From contig NZ_SIHJ01000001.1 in assembly GCF_007859765.1 (NCBI RefSeq), positions 930,767 through 994,766 on the forward strand: DNA of 64,000 nucleotides, in the 5' to 3' direction. The stretch comes from Posidoniimonas corsicana. Its GTDB lineage: Bacteria > Planctomycetota > Planctomycetia > Pirellulales > Lacipirellulaceae. The translations under genes and the position numbers were made by a program. How positions within the stretch are numbered: position 1 is the stretch's first letter; every line of letters begins with the position of its first letter. Shown here in pieces: positions 35,669 to 47,970 of the stretch. The notes under the pieces are model-generated. The model searched no databases. It saw only the letters and a list, made by a program, of their open reading frames with translations, and was not told where the DNA came from.

Positions 35669-36580
35669 CTACCACTCGATCTTCGCGGCGTCGAACACGG
35701 GGCCCTCGACGCAGGTGCGTTTGTAGTCCCAGTCCCCCTCGGGCTGGCGGACCTTGGCCACGCAGCTGAAGCAGATGCCGATACCGCAGGCCATGGGCGT
35801 CTCGAGCGACACTCGGCAGGGCGTGCCCCGCTGCAGGCAGAGCTTGGCGACCGCCTCCATCATCGGCTCGGGGCCGCAGCAGTCCACCTGCACGCGGCGG
35901 TCGGCGGACTCGTCGAGGGCCGCCTCTAGGAGATCGGTCACTAGGCCGTGGTGGCCGACCGACCCGTCGTCGCTGGCGACCCGCAGGTCGAACCCAGCGC
36001 CGCGAAAGGCCGGCTCGCCGGCCAGCAGGTCGGCGGTCCGGACGCCGTAGCACATGACCACCTCTGCCGCCTGGCCGCCATCCCGCAACGGCGCACCGTA
36101 GCGGGCGGCGCCGAGCGACTCCTTGCCGGCGGCCAGGAACGGCGTGTAGCCGATGCCGCCGGCCACCAGGATGCGGCGGTCGCACTGGATCGGGTCGAAC
36201 CCGTTGCCGAGCGGGCCCCACAGCTCGACCGTCCGTCCCGCTGCACAGGCGGCCAGCGCAGTGGTCAGCTTGCCGTGCACGACGTACACAAAGTCGAGTG
36301 CAACGGCCTGGCCCGCATCATCGCGGACGACGTCGTACAGGGCGAACGCCCGGCCAAGCATCGGGTCCGCCTGGCCGGCCACGCGGACCATGACGAACTG
36401 GCCCGGCACGATCCGCTCGGCGATCGCGGCCGCGTTGACCCGCATGCGGTACGTGCCGCGGGCGAGCTGCTCGTTCTCCAGCACGGTCGCCGGCGCAAAG
36501 CAGGCCTGATCCGCGTAGTAGGCGGCGTGCAGCGTCGCGTGTCCTCCGTCACAACCGCTCGGCTCCGTCGTGCCGCTCAC
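35669..36580 (-). CDS. pyrK: Dihydroorotate dehydrogenase electron-transfer subunit
   Basis: A 303-residue FAD and 2Fe-2S protein that carries electrons from dihydroorotate dehydrogenase B to NAD in pyrimidine synthesis. FAD-binding residues lie in PGQFVMVRV and GRAFALYDVV, the NAD site in ILVAGGIGYTPF, and the 2Fe-2S ligands in MACGIGICFSCVAK and RTCVEGPVF. The GTG at 36580 overlaps the rluB stop (GTGA), so translation is coupled. The catalytic subunit pyrD is not in the window. Confidence 0.9.
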   Translation of the reverse strand: MSGTTEPSGCDGGHATLHAAYYADQACFAPATVLENEQLARGTYRMRVNAAAIAERIVPGQFVMVRVAGQADPMLGRAFALYDVVRDDAGQAVALDFVYVVHGKLTTALAACAAGRTVELWGPLGNGFDPIQCDRRILVAGGIGYTPFLAAGKESLGAARYGAPLRDGGQAAEVVMCYGVRTADLLAGEPAFRGAGFDLRVASDDGSVGHHGLVTDLLEAALDESADRRVQVDCCGPEPMMEAVAKLCLQRGTPCRVSLETPMACGIGICFSCVAKVRQPEGDWDYKRTCVEGPVFDAAKIEW

Positions 36581-37575
36581 TTGATCACTCTCCGCTGGGG
36601 CTTGTTGGTAGCGGCCGGCTTGGAGTTCTTGGGCTTGGCCGGCTTGCGCTTCTTTTTCTTGACGGGTCGGCCCTCCTGGGCGGCCCCCGCGTCTTCGACG
36701 CACTGCCGCAGCGCCTTGACCTCGTCGCGGGTGAGCGGGCGGTAGGCGCCGGCGGGCATCTCACCCAGCTTGACTGGGCCGTGCGCCACTCGGGTCAGCT
36801 TCTGCACCTTGTGCCCCATGGCGGCGAGAACGCGGCGGATCTCGCGGTTGCGGCCCTCGTCGAGCACTACCTCGAGCAGGGTCGACTTCTTGTGCCGCGA
36901 CTTGATTTTCGCGCCCACGAAATGAACCTTGCCCTCGGCAATGTAGATGCCTTCGCGGGCCTGCTTGAGCTCTTCACCGGTGATATGGCCGGCCACCTGC
37001 ACGATGTAGGTCTTGCGGACCCCGTGGCGGGGGTGGGCGAGTTGGTTCGCCAGTTCGCCGTCGTTGGTCAGCAGAATCAGGCCGTCGCTCGCCATGTCGA
37101 GCCGGCCGACGTTGAACACCCGGCCGGCGGTCGGGGGCAGCAGCTCGGTCACGCGAGGCCGACCGGACGGGTCACGGGCCGTGCAGACGTAGCCCTCTGG
37201 CTTGTTGACCGCGAAGTAGACCTTCTTGGTCTTTGGCAGCGGCTCCCCGTCCACCCAGATGTCCTGTCGCGACGCGTCGACCCGCACGCCAAGCTCCGTG
37301 ACGGGCTGGCCGTCGACCTCGACGCGGCCCTCCAGGATCAGCTGTTCGCACTCGCGCCGGCTCGCCAGCCCAGCCGCGGCCAGCACCTTCTGCAGGCGGT
37401 CCTTGCCATCATCCGGGTGCTGCCGCTGGGGCGTGGGGCCCCGCTTCGCGCCGGCGGGCCGTCGGGCGGTCTTCTTTTTGCCGCCGGGGGAGGGCCGCTT
37501 GGCTTTTCCGCCGGCCTTCGGGCCTTTGCCGCCGATCGGCGACTTCTTGCGGGGTTTGGAGGCGCGTTTAGGCAT
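36577..37575 (-). CDS. rRNA pseudouridine synthase, RsuA/RluB family
   Basis: A 332-residue enzyme. After a Lys-rich tail of about 55 residues (PIGGKGPKAGGKAKRPSPG) comes an S4 domain (RLQKVLAAAGLASRRECEQL) and the RluB catalytic core: GRLDMASDGLILLTNDGELA with the catalytic Asp, and GRNREIRRVLAAMGHKVQKL. It makes pseudouridine in 23S rRNA. The Lys-rich N-terminal extension is common in planctomycetes and may aid RNA binding. It overlaps pyrK by 4 bases. Confidence 0.9.
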   Translation of the reverse strand: MPKRASKPRKKSPIGGKGPKAGGKAKRPSPGGKKKTARRPAGAKRGPTPQRQHPDDGKDRLQKVLAAAGLASRRECEQLILEGRVEVDGQPVTELGVRVDASRQDIWVDGEPLPKTKKVYFAVNKPEGYVCTARDPSGRPRVTELLPPTAGRVFNVGRLDMASDGLILLTNDGELANQLAHPRHGVRKTYIVQVAGHITGEELKQAREGIYIAEGKVHFVGAKIKSRHKKSTLLEVVLDEGRNREIRRVLAAMGHKVQKLTRVAHGPVKLGEMPAGAYRPLTRDEVKALRQCVEDAGAAQEGRPVKKKKRKPAKPKNSKPAATNKPQRRVIK

Positions 37576-37737
37576 GGGTTCTCAGTGCGTCGGGAGGGCC
37601 CTCCATTCTACTCCGCCGTGACGCGCATCGACAGGGACGCCGCCACGCGGGCCGGTCCGCTGGTTATACTCCTGCAGACGCCCGCGGCTCCGCCCGGGCG
37701 ACAACGTCCGCTCATCTGAACCATTCAGGGTCCCGCT

Positions 37738-39123
37738 ATGCCAGGCGCCGCCGCACGCCCCACCGCTTTGATACTCTTGTTTGCCGCGTTGCCGCTGGTT
37801 TGGCCAAGCCAAGTGGGCGCCCAGCCGCCGGTCGTCGAGGGCGTGCAGCTTGGGCCCTACGAGTACGAGACCAAGCCCGACGACCCCGCGTTCCGCATGT
37901 ACCACCCCCGCAAGGCGCCGCCGGCTGGGCCGCTGCTGCTGCAAAAGGGCGACCGGCTAGCGATCTGCGGCGACTCGATCACCGAGCAGCGCAAGTACTC
38001 CCGCATCATCGAGACCTACCTCACCGCCTGCACACCGCAGCTTGGCGTGACGGTGCGTCAGTACGGCTGGAGCGGTGAGAAGACCGACGGGTTCCTGCGG
38101 CGGATGGACAAGGACTGCCTGACCTTCGAGCCGACCGTGGCCACCCTGTGCTACGGGATGAACGACGCGCGGTACCGCCCGTTCGACGTCACCAACGGCC
38201 GCTGGTACGAGGACCACTACCGCGCGATTGTCCGCCAATTCAAGGTCCACGGCGTGCGGGTGGTGGTCGGCACGCCGGGCTGCGCCGGGAAGACCGCCTC
38301 GTGGGTCGAGAGCCGCTCCGGCACGCTGGACCAGCAGAACATCGCATTGTGCGCGCTGCGCGACATCGCGATCGGCGTGGCCGAGTCGGAGGACTGCCGG
38401 CTGGCCGACGTGTTCTGGCCGATGCTGCAGGCGCAGGTGTTTGCGCCGGACCAGCACGGCGCCACCGCCGACAACCCGTACGAGGTCGCCGGCGCCGACG
38501 GCATCCACCCCGGCTGGGCGGGGCACGTCGTGATGGCCTACGCGTTCCTCAAGGCGATGGGGCTGGACGGGCAGATCGGCGAGATCAACGTCGACCTGGC
38601 GGGCGGGTCGGCCACCGGCTCGGAAGGCCACGAGGTCGAGACCACCGGGCCGGGCGTGCTGCGGGTCACCAGCTCTCGGTACCCGTTCTGCGCCACGGGC
38701 GACCTGCACGACGACAATTCGGTCCGCTCGGGAATGACGCTCGTGCCGTTCGACGCGGAGCTCAACCGCTTGACGCTGGTTGCGTCCGGCGGCTCGGCCG
38801 ATCGCTACCAGGTCACCTGGGGAGGCGCCTCCCGGGAATTCACCGCCGCCGAGCTCGAACGGGGTGTGAACCTGGCCGCGGAGTTCGTCGAGAACCCGTT
38901 CTGCGCAGCGTTCCAAGAGGTCGACAACGCGGTAGAGAAGAAGCAGGCTTTCGAGACCCACCAGGTTAAGAAGGTATTTCACGGCCGCTCGGGCAGGGAC
39001 GACTTTGATCAGGCCGTCCGCGATACCGAGGCGGAACGCGCGCCCCTGGCCGCCGCGGTCCAGCGTCCGCTGCCGCCGGTGACGCACACTATCGAACTGC
39101 GTCCGGTTTCCGCGTCTCGGTGA
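37738..39123 (+). CDS. Exported SGNH/GDSL-type hydrolase
   Basis: A 461-residue exported esterase-like protein. A signal peptide (LILLFAALPLVWPSQVGAQ) precedes block I with the catalytic Ser (LAICGDSITEQRKYS), block III (LCYGMND) and block V with the Asp and His (DGIHPGWAGHVVMAY). SGNH enzymes act on esters in sugars, lipids or proteins; the substrate is unknown. The C-terminal 170 residues are a beta-rich extra domain. The end overlaps the convergent amidase gene by 35 bases. Confidence 0.85.
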   Translation: MPGAAARPTALILLFAALPLVWPSQVGAQPPVVEGVQLGPYEYETKPDDPAFRMYHPRKAPPAGPLLLQKGDRLAICGDSITEQRKYSRIIETYLTACTPQLGVTVRQYGWSGEKTDGFLRRMDKDCLTFEPTVATLCYGMNDARYRPFDVTNGRWYEDHYRAIVRQFKVHGVRVVVGTPGCAGKTASWVESRSGTLDQQNIALCALRDIAIGVAESEDCRLADVFWPMLQAQVFAPDQHGATADNPYEVAGADGIHPGWAGHVVMAYAFLKAMGLDGQIGEINVDLAGGSATGSEGHEVETTGPGVLRVTSSRYPFCATGDLHDDNSVRSGMTLVPFDAELNRLTLVASGGSADRYQVTWGGASREFTAAELERGVNLAAEFVENPFCAAFQEVDNAVEKKQAFETHQVKKVFHGRSGRDDFDQAVRDTEAERAPLAAAVQRPLPPVTHTIELRPVSASR

Positions 39124-39832
39124 TGAGCTGGGTGGGGCCGCCGTCGAGCGGTGGGCCGAGCTCGATGGCGGGTGGTTTCCCCTTCAGCACGGCGCCCACC
39201 CACTCCGCGAACTGGGGCTTCTCCGCGTCGAAGTACCTCGCGAAGTCCCGTCCTGGGCAGCTGGTCTGTCCCTTGGCGACCCGGGCGTGGGTGGTGATCG
39301 CATCGAGCGGCAGATCGTGCTTGGCAAGCAGCCAGGCAACCAGCCGCACGGCCGACTCGACCTGAGCGGGGCTGGGGCGCTGCTGTTCGAAGTTACCCAT
39401 CAGCTCGACGCCGAGGTGACCGGCCAGCTCGTACTTGGTGTTCGACTCCGGCTCGTACTCCAGCGGCCGCCCCTCAAAGATCCGTCCGTCGGGCGCGATG
39501 AGGAAATGGTACGGCAGGTCGGGCCAGTAGGTGTTGCGGGGCGGCTCTTCCAGCTCGGGGCGCTTCTTGCCCCACGACTGCATGTTGCGGATGAACTGGA
39601 CCGGGTCGCGGTCGGCGGTCCACAGCACTCCGGCGTGGTGCAGCGTGACGTGCTTGGGCGTGTGCCGGCGTTCGTCGGGGATGGAGTCGGGTCGAGAGCC
39701 CCAATCAGCTGCCGTTACGAACTTAGCGGGCCGGGGAACGTCGGCCCGCTGTTCGGGGTCGGCGGACGCCGTCCCCGCGCTGATCAGCATCACGGTAACC
39801 AGCGTCGAGCGGGCGGTCTTCATCAATCTCAC
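39089..39832 (-). CDS. N-acetylmuramoyl-L-alanine amidase (Amidase_2 family)
   Basis: A 247-residue exported amidase. The signal peptide is short (STLVTVMLISAGTASA). Zinc ligands are seen in HVTLHHAGVLW and in THARVAKGQTSCPGRDFAR, the His and Cys of the Amidase_2/PGRP fold, and the catalytic region in YHFLIAPDGRIFEGR. It cleaves the amide bond between N-acetylmuramic acid and the peptide stem, useful in envelope turnover. A second ATG lies 3 codons downstream. Confidence 0.9.
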   Translation of the reverse strand: MRLMKTARSTLVTVMLISAGTASADPEQRADVPRPAKFVTAADWGSRPDSIPDERRHTPKHVTLHHAGVLWTADRDPVQFIRNMQSWGKKRPELEEPPRNTYWPDLPYHFLIAPDGRIFEGRPLEYEPESNTKYELAGHLGVELMGNFEQQRPSPAQVESAVRLVAWLLAKHDLPLDAITTHARVAKGQTSCPGRDFARYFDAEKPQFAEWVGAVLKGKPPAIELGPPLDGGPTQLITETRKPDAVR

Positions 39833-40008
39833 CGTATCAAGGGGCGGGCTCAGGGTGACCGGGCCTCCGCCCGGGGGATTCCACCATAGCCGGCCGGCCG
39901 AGCGAGCGCCAATCGCACGGGCGCCCGAAGCCCGGAGTTTGTTGGCGCCCGCCTCGGCGGTCTGTTACGATCCGCCCAGGCGTACCGAACTCGAACGGAC
40001 AATGGGCA

Positions 40009-41385
40009 ATGCAGAGACTCCGATCCCCCAAGCTGCTGGCGAACGCCGCTGTGGCCGCCACGCTGTCGATTATCGCCGTCACTGCGGCGGCCGCGGACGC
40101 GGGCAAAGAACTCCTGATCCCCTCCGAGGGGGTGATGAAGGTCCCCGACGGCAACGACTACGACAATGACGACAGCGACTACAGCTACAGCCGCATGATC
40201 GAGGGCGACAACGTCGTGATCTTCTGGCACAAGGAGTACGGCGCCGACCCGCTCGAGAACCCCGACAGCGGCAAGCGGTTTGACGTCAAGAAGATGCTGA
40301 GCGAGTGCGAGCGGTTCTACGACTACTACGTCAACGAGCTGAAGCTCGTCAAGAAGGGTGAGTCGGTCAGCGACCGCTACAAGCTGGTCACCTACGTGTA
40401 CGGCGGCGAGGGCGGCACCGCGTTCGGCGGCGGCATGGAGGACAAGATCGGCGCGCTGTGGACCCCCGCGGTGCGTGTCAACCGCGAGCCCTACGGCGTG
40501 CTGGCCCACGAGCTGGGCCACAGCTTCCAGTTCCTGTCGTCGGTCGATAGCGGCGCCCGCCCCGGGGGCGCGGTCAACGAGATGTCCGCGCAGTACATGC
40601 TGTGGCAGGTCTACCCAGAGTGGATGACGTTCGAGAACTATCACCTGGTCGACTTCATGAAGAAGACGCACTACGCGTTCCTTCACCCGACCAACATGTA
40701 CCACTCGCCCTACGTGCTGGAGTACTGGTCCAACAAGCACGGCAAGGAGTTCTGGGGCGAGCTGTGCCGCTCGACTAAACGCGGCGAGGACGTGGTCGCC
40801 ACGTACAAGCGGATGAACGCCGTTGAGCAGCCCGCCTTCAACGACGAGATGTTCGACGCCTGCCGGCGGTTCATCACCTGGGACCTCGACCGGGTCGAAG
40901 AGGTCGCCGGCCGCTACGCCAACCAGCACCGCTGCACGCTGAACGAAGCGGGCGACGGGTGGTACCGGATCACGCCCCAGCTCTGCCCACAGAACTACGG
41001 GTACAACGGCATCCGCCTGGAAGTCCCCGAGAAATTCGGTGAGGTGGAGCTGCAATTCCAGGGGCTGGCCGGCGCCGAGGGCTTCAGCCAGGTGAAGACC
41101 GACAAGGCTGGCTGGCGTTACGGCTTTGTGGCCCACCTGAATGACGACCGCCGCGTCTACAGCGAGGTCGGCCGCGACGCCGACGGCCGCCTTGCGTTCG
41201 AAACGCCCGAGGGGACCGAGCACCTGTGGCTGGTCGTGATGGGCGCGCCGACCGAGCACTGGCCGGTCAGCGGGGGCCGCGGCCGCCGGGGGCGGGGCAG
41301 GGGGGACGAGCCGTCCGGTGAAGAGCAGTGGCCCTACCGCGTGAAGCTCGCCGGGACAACGATCTCCGCAGACTTCATCGAGTAG
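40009..41385 (+). CDS. Exported HELGH metallopeptidase-like protein (DUF6055-like)
   Basis: A 458-residue exported protein. After the signal peptide there is VVIFWHKEYGADPLEN and later the zinc motif HELGHSFQF with a downstream Glu candidate (GGAVNEMSAQYMLWQVYPEW). I recall the DUF6055 family with this layout; peptidase activity is not shown for most members. The C-terminal part includes a Gly/Arg-rich linker (GGRGRRGRGRG). The function is unknown. It is divergent from the amidase gene. Confidence 0.75.
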   Translation: MQRLRSPKLLANAAVAATLSIIAVTAAAADAGKELLIPSEGVMKVPDGNDYDNDDSDYSYSRMIEGDNVVIFWHKEYGADPLENPDSGKRFDVKKMLSECERFYDYYVNELKLVKKGESVSDRYKLVTYVYGGEGGTAFGGGMEDKIGALWTPAVRVNREPYGVLAHELGHSFQFLSSVDSGARPGGAVNEMSAQYMLWQVYPEWMTFENYHLVDFMKKTHYAFLHPTNMYHSPYVLEYWSNKHGKEFWGELCRSTKRGEDVVATYKRMNAVEQPAFNDEMFDACRRFITWDLDRVEEVAGRYANQHRCTLNEAGDGWYRITPQLCPQNYGYNGIRLEVPEKFGEVELQFQGLAGAEGFSQVKTDKAGWRYGFVAHLNDDRRVYSEVGRDADGRLAFETPEGTEHLWLVVMGAPTEHWPVSGGRGRRGRGRGDEPSGEEQWPYRVKLAGTTISADFIE

Positions 41386-41396
41386 CCTCGGCGCAC

Positions 41397-41433
41397 AAAA
41401 AAACGCCCCCCGGCTCTGCGAGCCGGGGGGCGT
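41397..41433 (-). terminator. Rho-independent terminator for katG
   Basis: A perfect 13-base-pair stem (41403-41415 and 41421-41433) with a 5-base loop. Seven A on the plus strand (41397-41403) give a T run on the minus strand, so it terminates the katG transcript, 24 bases after the stop. Confidence 0.85.
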
Positions 41434-41456
41434 GGAAGTAGCGCCACTACGAACCG

Positions 41457-44348
<2,892 letters not shown>

Positions 44349-45818
44349 ATGGATCCGCTTTCGCGTCGCTCGTTCCTCTCGAAGACTGTCACCACCGCCG
44401 CAGTGGCGTCCGCGGCGTCGATAATGCCGCGCGTCGCTGGCGCCGCCGGCCCGAACGACACGCTGCAGGTCGGCGTGATCGGCGTTGGCGGCAAGGGTCG
44501 CGACCACGTTAAGCAACTGTCGCAGCTTCCGGGCGTGCGCGTGGCCGCGCTGTGCGATGTCGACCCGGCCCGCATCGCCAACGGCCAGTCGATGCTGGAC
44601 GACGCCGGCGTGAAGGCGAAGCACTACCAGGACATGCGCGAGCTGCTGGACGACCCCGAGATCGACGCGGTCTCGATCGCCACGCCCAACCACTGGCACG
44701 CGTTGGCGACCATCTGGGCCTGCCAGCGGGGCAAGGACGTGTACGTCGAGAAGCCGGTCACCCACAACCTGTGGGAGGGCAAGCAGATCATCGACGCCGC
44801 CCGCAAGCACAACCGGGTGGTGCAGGTGGGCACCCAGAACCGGTCGGACACCGGGTTCCGCGCCGCGATCGACTACATCCGCGAGGGCGCCCTCGGCGAG
44901 ATCCAGTGGATGCACGGCCTGTGGTTCAAGGACCGCGGCTCGATCGGCCACGTCACCGGGCCCCAGCCAATCCCCGCGGGCCTGGACTACAACCTGTGGA
45001 CCGGTCCGGCGCCGCTGGAGCCGCTGATGCGGCAGAACCTCCACTACGACTGGCACTGGGACTGGGACACCGGCAACGCCGACATGGGCAACCTGGGCGC
45101 GCACCAGCTCGACGACTGCGCGCACGCGTTGGATATCGCGTCCTCGCCCAAGCGGTTCCTCTGCCTGGGGGGCCGGTTTGCACGCGAGGACGACGGCCAG
45201 ACGCCGAACATGCAGGCCGTCTGCTTTGAATTCGACGACGCGCCGCCGTTTCTCGTCGAGGTCCGCGGCCTGACCGAGAGCGCCGGCAGCAGGAAGCTAC
45301 CCAACGTTCGCGGCGTCACCGCTGGGAATGTCATCCAGTGCGAGAACGGCTACTTCGCCGGCGGGCGGGGCGGCGGCGCTGTGTACGACAACAGCGGCAA
45401 GCTGCTCAAGAGGTTCCCGGGCGACGGCGGCGCGGGGCACTACGCCAATTGGGTCGAAGCGGTCCGGTCGCGCAACAATGAGGGCCTGCGGGCGGAACTC
45501 GCCGTCGGCGTCCGCTCGGCCAACCTCTGCCACCTGGCGAACCTGGCGTTCCGCAGCGGCCAGCCGGCCTCCGTTGAGGAGGTCAAGAGCCGTGTCGGTC
45601 AGCGCGGCGACGCGCTGGAGACCATCGACGCGATCGCCGCGCACCTCAAGGCGAACAACGTCGACCTGGACCGCAACCGGCTCACCTGCAGCGAGTGGAT
45701 GGAGTACGACCCGCAGGCGATGCAGCTCTCGGGCGCCGACGCCACCAGCAACGCCATCGCCAACGCGCTGGTCAAGCCTGGCTACCGCGAGCCGTTCGTT
45801 GTGCCCGAGCAGGTGTAG
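44349..45818 (+). CDS. Gfo/Idh/MocA-family oxidoreductase with Tat signal
   Basis: A 489-residue oxidoreductase. The N-terminus SRRSFLSKTVTTAAVASA is a twin-arginine (Tat) signal. The Rossmann motif is VGVIGVGGKGRDHV and the catalytic Lys lies in VYVEKPVTHNLWEG. The family acts on sugars and inositols; planctomycetes carry many exported members. The substrate is unknown. An RSG-rich C-terminal domain is normal. The PEP-CTERM remnant overlaps its 3' end on the other strand. Confidence 0.9.
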   Translation: MDPLSRRSFLSKTVTTAAVASAASIMPRVAGAAGPNDTLQVGVIGVGGKGRDHVKQLSQLPGVRVAALCDVDPARIANGQSMLDDAGVKAKHYQDMRELLDDPEIDAVSIATPNHWHALATIWACQRGKDVYVEKPVTHNLWEGKQIIDAARKHNRVVQVGTQNRSDTGFRAAIDYIREGALGEIQWMHGLWFKDRGSIGHVTGPQPIPAGLDYNLWTGPAPLEPLMRQNLHYDWHWDWDTGNADMGNLGAHQLDDCAHALDIASSPKRFLCLGGRFAREDDGQTPNMQAVCFEFDDAPPFLVEVRGLTESAGSRKLPNVRGVTAGNVIQCENGYFAGGRGGGAVYDNSGKLLKRFPGDGGAGHYANWVEAVRSRNNEGLRAELAVGVRSANLCHLANLAFRSGQPASVEEVKSRVGQRGDALETIDAIAAHLKANNVDLDRNRLTCSEWMEYDPQAMQLSGADATSNAIANALVKPGYREPFVVPEQV

Positions 45819-46117
45819 TCACTTCGTCCCGAAGATGCGTGTCGATGCCGGCGTGCGCCGCTGATTGCTGCGCCAGCCGCAGCAACGACGGCCAGCACCG
45901 CACACGCCGGTTCAGGGACGGCAGTCGAGATCCAGTCGACGGCGAACTCGTTGCCACCCACCATGCGAAACGAGCGGATAGCGCCCGACAACGCTAGTGT
46001 CCCGGTATCGAATCGCGGATCGCTGCCCGGCTCCACGTGCACCGCGACGGCGCCGATGCCCATCACCACCGCGGGCACGGTGACCAAACCGGTTGTGTCT
46101 TCGTCTATACGGACCAC
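45782..46117 (-). pseudogene. 3' remnant of a PEP-CTERM protein
   Basis: The last part of this minus-strand frame looks like a real PEP-CTERM tail: DWISTAVPEPACAVLAVVAA followed by ISGARRHRH. The preceding 70 residues resemble a beta-sheet fragment (GAIRSFRMVGGNEFAVDWIS). There is no signal peptide and only about 111 codons, directly behind the isochorismatase gene stop, so most of the gene is missing. The stop lies inside the convergent oxidoreductase gene. A complete gene is unlikely. Confidence 0.5.
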
Positions 46118-46120
46118 ACC

Positions 46121-46789
46121 CTACTGGAACTTGTCCATCTTCGTCTCGGGCCCGTCCTTCACAACCGCCTGGGCCTTGCCGAAGCTCTCGATCAGGCACT
46201 TGTACTCCGGGCAGATGTGCTCGGCGATGATCTCGGCGAACCGCGACCCTTCCGGCCGGTTCCAGGAGCGCATCAGCTCGGCCACCATCGCGAAGGTGTC
46301 GGTCGGAATCGCTCCGGCCTGCGCGACGCGGGCGATGGTGGTGTCGGTCGCCATCTTGCTCCAGTTGCCCGAGGCGTCCACGACGCAGTAGGCCTTGTAG
46401 CCGGCCTGCACGGCGCTGACGGCCGGGAACGCCATGCAGACACTGGTCAGCGTCCCAGCGATGACCAGCGTCTTGCGTCCCGTCTTCTCGATGGCTTCGA
46501 CAAACGGCGGGTTGTCCCAGGCGTTGATCTGCCCCGTGCGCGGCACGTACTGCGCGTGCGGCGCGTGCTCGTGCACCTCCGGGATCAGCGGGCCATTGGG
46601 CCCGTCCGGGACCGACGCGGTGGTGATCACGGGGATGTCGAGCAGGGTCGCGGTCTTGGCCAGCGCGATCACGTAGTTGCGCAGGTCGGGGACCGGCAGG
46701 TCCCGCACCGTGTTGAACAGCCCGCTCTGATGGTCGATCAGCAGCATCACTGTGTCGTCCGGGTCAAGCATTCCGTTGGTGGCCGCCAT
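46121..46789 (-). CDS. Isochorismatase-family hydrolase (YcaC-like)
   Basis: A 222-residue cysteine hydrolase. The catalytic Asp is in [16 protein letters not shown], the Lys in [14 protein letters not shown] and the nucleophilic Cys in [20 protein letters not shown]. The layout matches YcaC-like hydrolases of unknown substrate. Divergent from an HxlR regulator and close to an FMN reductase gene, it probably belongs to an electrophile or redox stress cassette. The start ATG ([12 protein letters not shown]) fits. Confidence 0.88.
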   Translation of the reverse strand: MAATNGMLDPDDTVMLLIDHQSGLFNTVRDLPVPDLRNYVIALAKTATLLDIPVITTASVPDGPNGPLIPEVHEHAPHAQYVPRTGQINAWDNPPFVEAIEKTGRKTLVIAGTLTSVCMAFPAVSAVQAGYKAYCVVDASGNWSKMATDTTIARVAQAGAIPTDTFAMVAELMRSWNRPEGSRFAEIIAEHICPEYKCLIESFGKAQAVVKDGPETKMDKFQ

Positions 46790-46956
46790 TAATCGCTCTC
46801 CATGGTTAGGTGTGCCGATGAGACTTGTGCTATCCTCGCGGCGTCGACCGCGGCGACAGACCAGTCAGGCTGTGACTGCATCTATATCCGTACCCATTGG
46901 GCCTCGCAACCAAGGGCCGCGGAGATACCAGTAACCCCACGGATACCGCACCGGGC

Positions 46957-47307
46957 ATGGCAAAGAAGCAAACAGGGCGGAGGGCCTCCTGCCCGGTGGA
47001 AACTACTCTCGGCGTCATCGGCGGCCAGTGGAAGGTGCTGGTCATCCACTTCCTCCTCGATGGGCCCCGACGCTTCGGCGAACTCTCACGCCTCCTGGGT
47101 AGCATCTCCGCCAGGACGCTTTCGAAACAGCTGCGTGAGCTGGAAGCCGATGAAGTCGTAAGCCGGAAGGACTACCAAGAAATCCTACCGCGTGTAGAGT
47201 ACTCGCTTACCCCTCTGGGCGAGTCCCTCAAACCGGTGCTCCAAGCGATGGAAGCGTGGGGCGCATCGGTCGAGAAGAAGAGCGAGAACCGGCGGCGTAG
47301 GGGCTGA
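46957..47307 (+). CDS. HxlR-family transcriptional regulator
   Basis: A 116-residue regulator: CPVETTLGVIGGQWKVLVIH at the N-terminus with one conserved cysteine, the recognition region SARTLSKQLRELEADEVV, and the wing (PRVEYSLTPLGESLKP). The ATG at 46957 (MAKKQTGRRASCPVE) gives the usual length; upstream in-frame sequence is not family-like. It is divergent from the isochorismatase gene and precedes the FMN reductase gene by 33 bases, so it may control both. I could not find a clear palindrome. Confidence 0.88.
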   Translation: MAKKQTGRRASCPVETTLGVIGGQWKVLVIHFLLDGPRRFGELSRLLGSISARTLSKQLRELEADEVVSRKDYQEILPRVEYSLTPLGESLKPVLQAMEAWGASVEKKSENRRRRG

Positions 47308-47340
47308 CCCCTACGCGCCACCCCTTACCAGGAGTCAGCA

Positions 47341-47916
47341 GTGGCCAAACTAATCGCATTCGCCGGGAGCGCCCGGCGGGAGTCGCTCAACCGCCGGCTC
47401 GTCCACGCGGCGGCCGCTATGGCGACCGCCCACGGCGCCACGGTGACGCTGATCGAGCTGCGCGACTTCCCGATGCCCCTCTACAACGGCGACATCGAGG
47501 AGTCGGACGGAGCGCCGGACAGCGCCGCGCGGCTCTACGACCTCATGAAGGGGCAAGACGGCCTGCTGCTCGCCTGCCCGGAATACAACAGCTCGATCAC
47601 GCCGCTGCTGAAGAACACGATCGATTGGGTCTCCCGGCCAAGGGAGGGCGATCCGCCGCTGGCGGCCTTCACCGGCAAGACGGCCGGTTTGCTGAGCGCC
47701 TCTCCCGGGCAGCTGGGCGGCATGCGGGGACTGGTCCACGTGCGGTCGATCCTTGGCAGCATCGGCTTGCACGTCGTTCCGGAGCAGGCGTCGGTCCCCC
47801 GCGCCCACGAGGCGTTCGACGAGTCCGGCGCGCTCCGCGACAGCGGGGTCGCGGGGCGGGTCGAGCGGGTCGTGAAGCAGCTGGCCGAAACGGCCAGCAG
47901 GCTGTCAGCGTCCTAA
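47341..47916 (+). CDS. NADPH-dependent FMN reductase
   Basis: A 191-residue flavodoxin-like reductase. The FMN phosphate site is seen in FAGSARRESLNRRLV and the next loop in ACPEYNSSITPLLKNTIDW; GKTAGLLSASPGQLGGMRGL is typical for the chromate/quinone reductase group. It reduces quinones or metals with two electrons. The start is GTG behind AGGAGTCAGCA. Confidence 0.9.
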   Translation: MAKLIAFAGSARRESLNRRLVHAAAAMATAHGATVTLIELRDFPMPLYNGDIEESDGAPDSAARLYDLMKGQDGLLLACPEYNSSITPLLKNTIDWVSRPREGDPPLAAFTGKTAGLLSASPGQLGGMRGLVHVRSILGSIGLHVVPEQASVPRAHEAFDESGALRDSGVAGRVERVVKQLAETASRLSAS

Positions 47917-47970
47917 CGCGGGCGCCTACCACAGGGCCATTCGGGCCGACACGACTCAAGGAGTTGCCGG

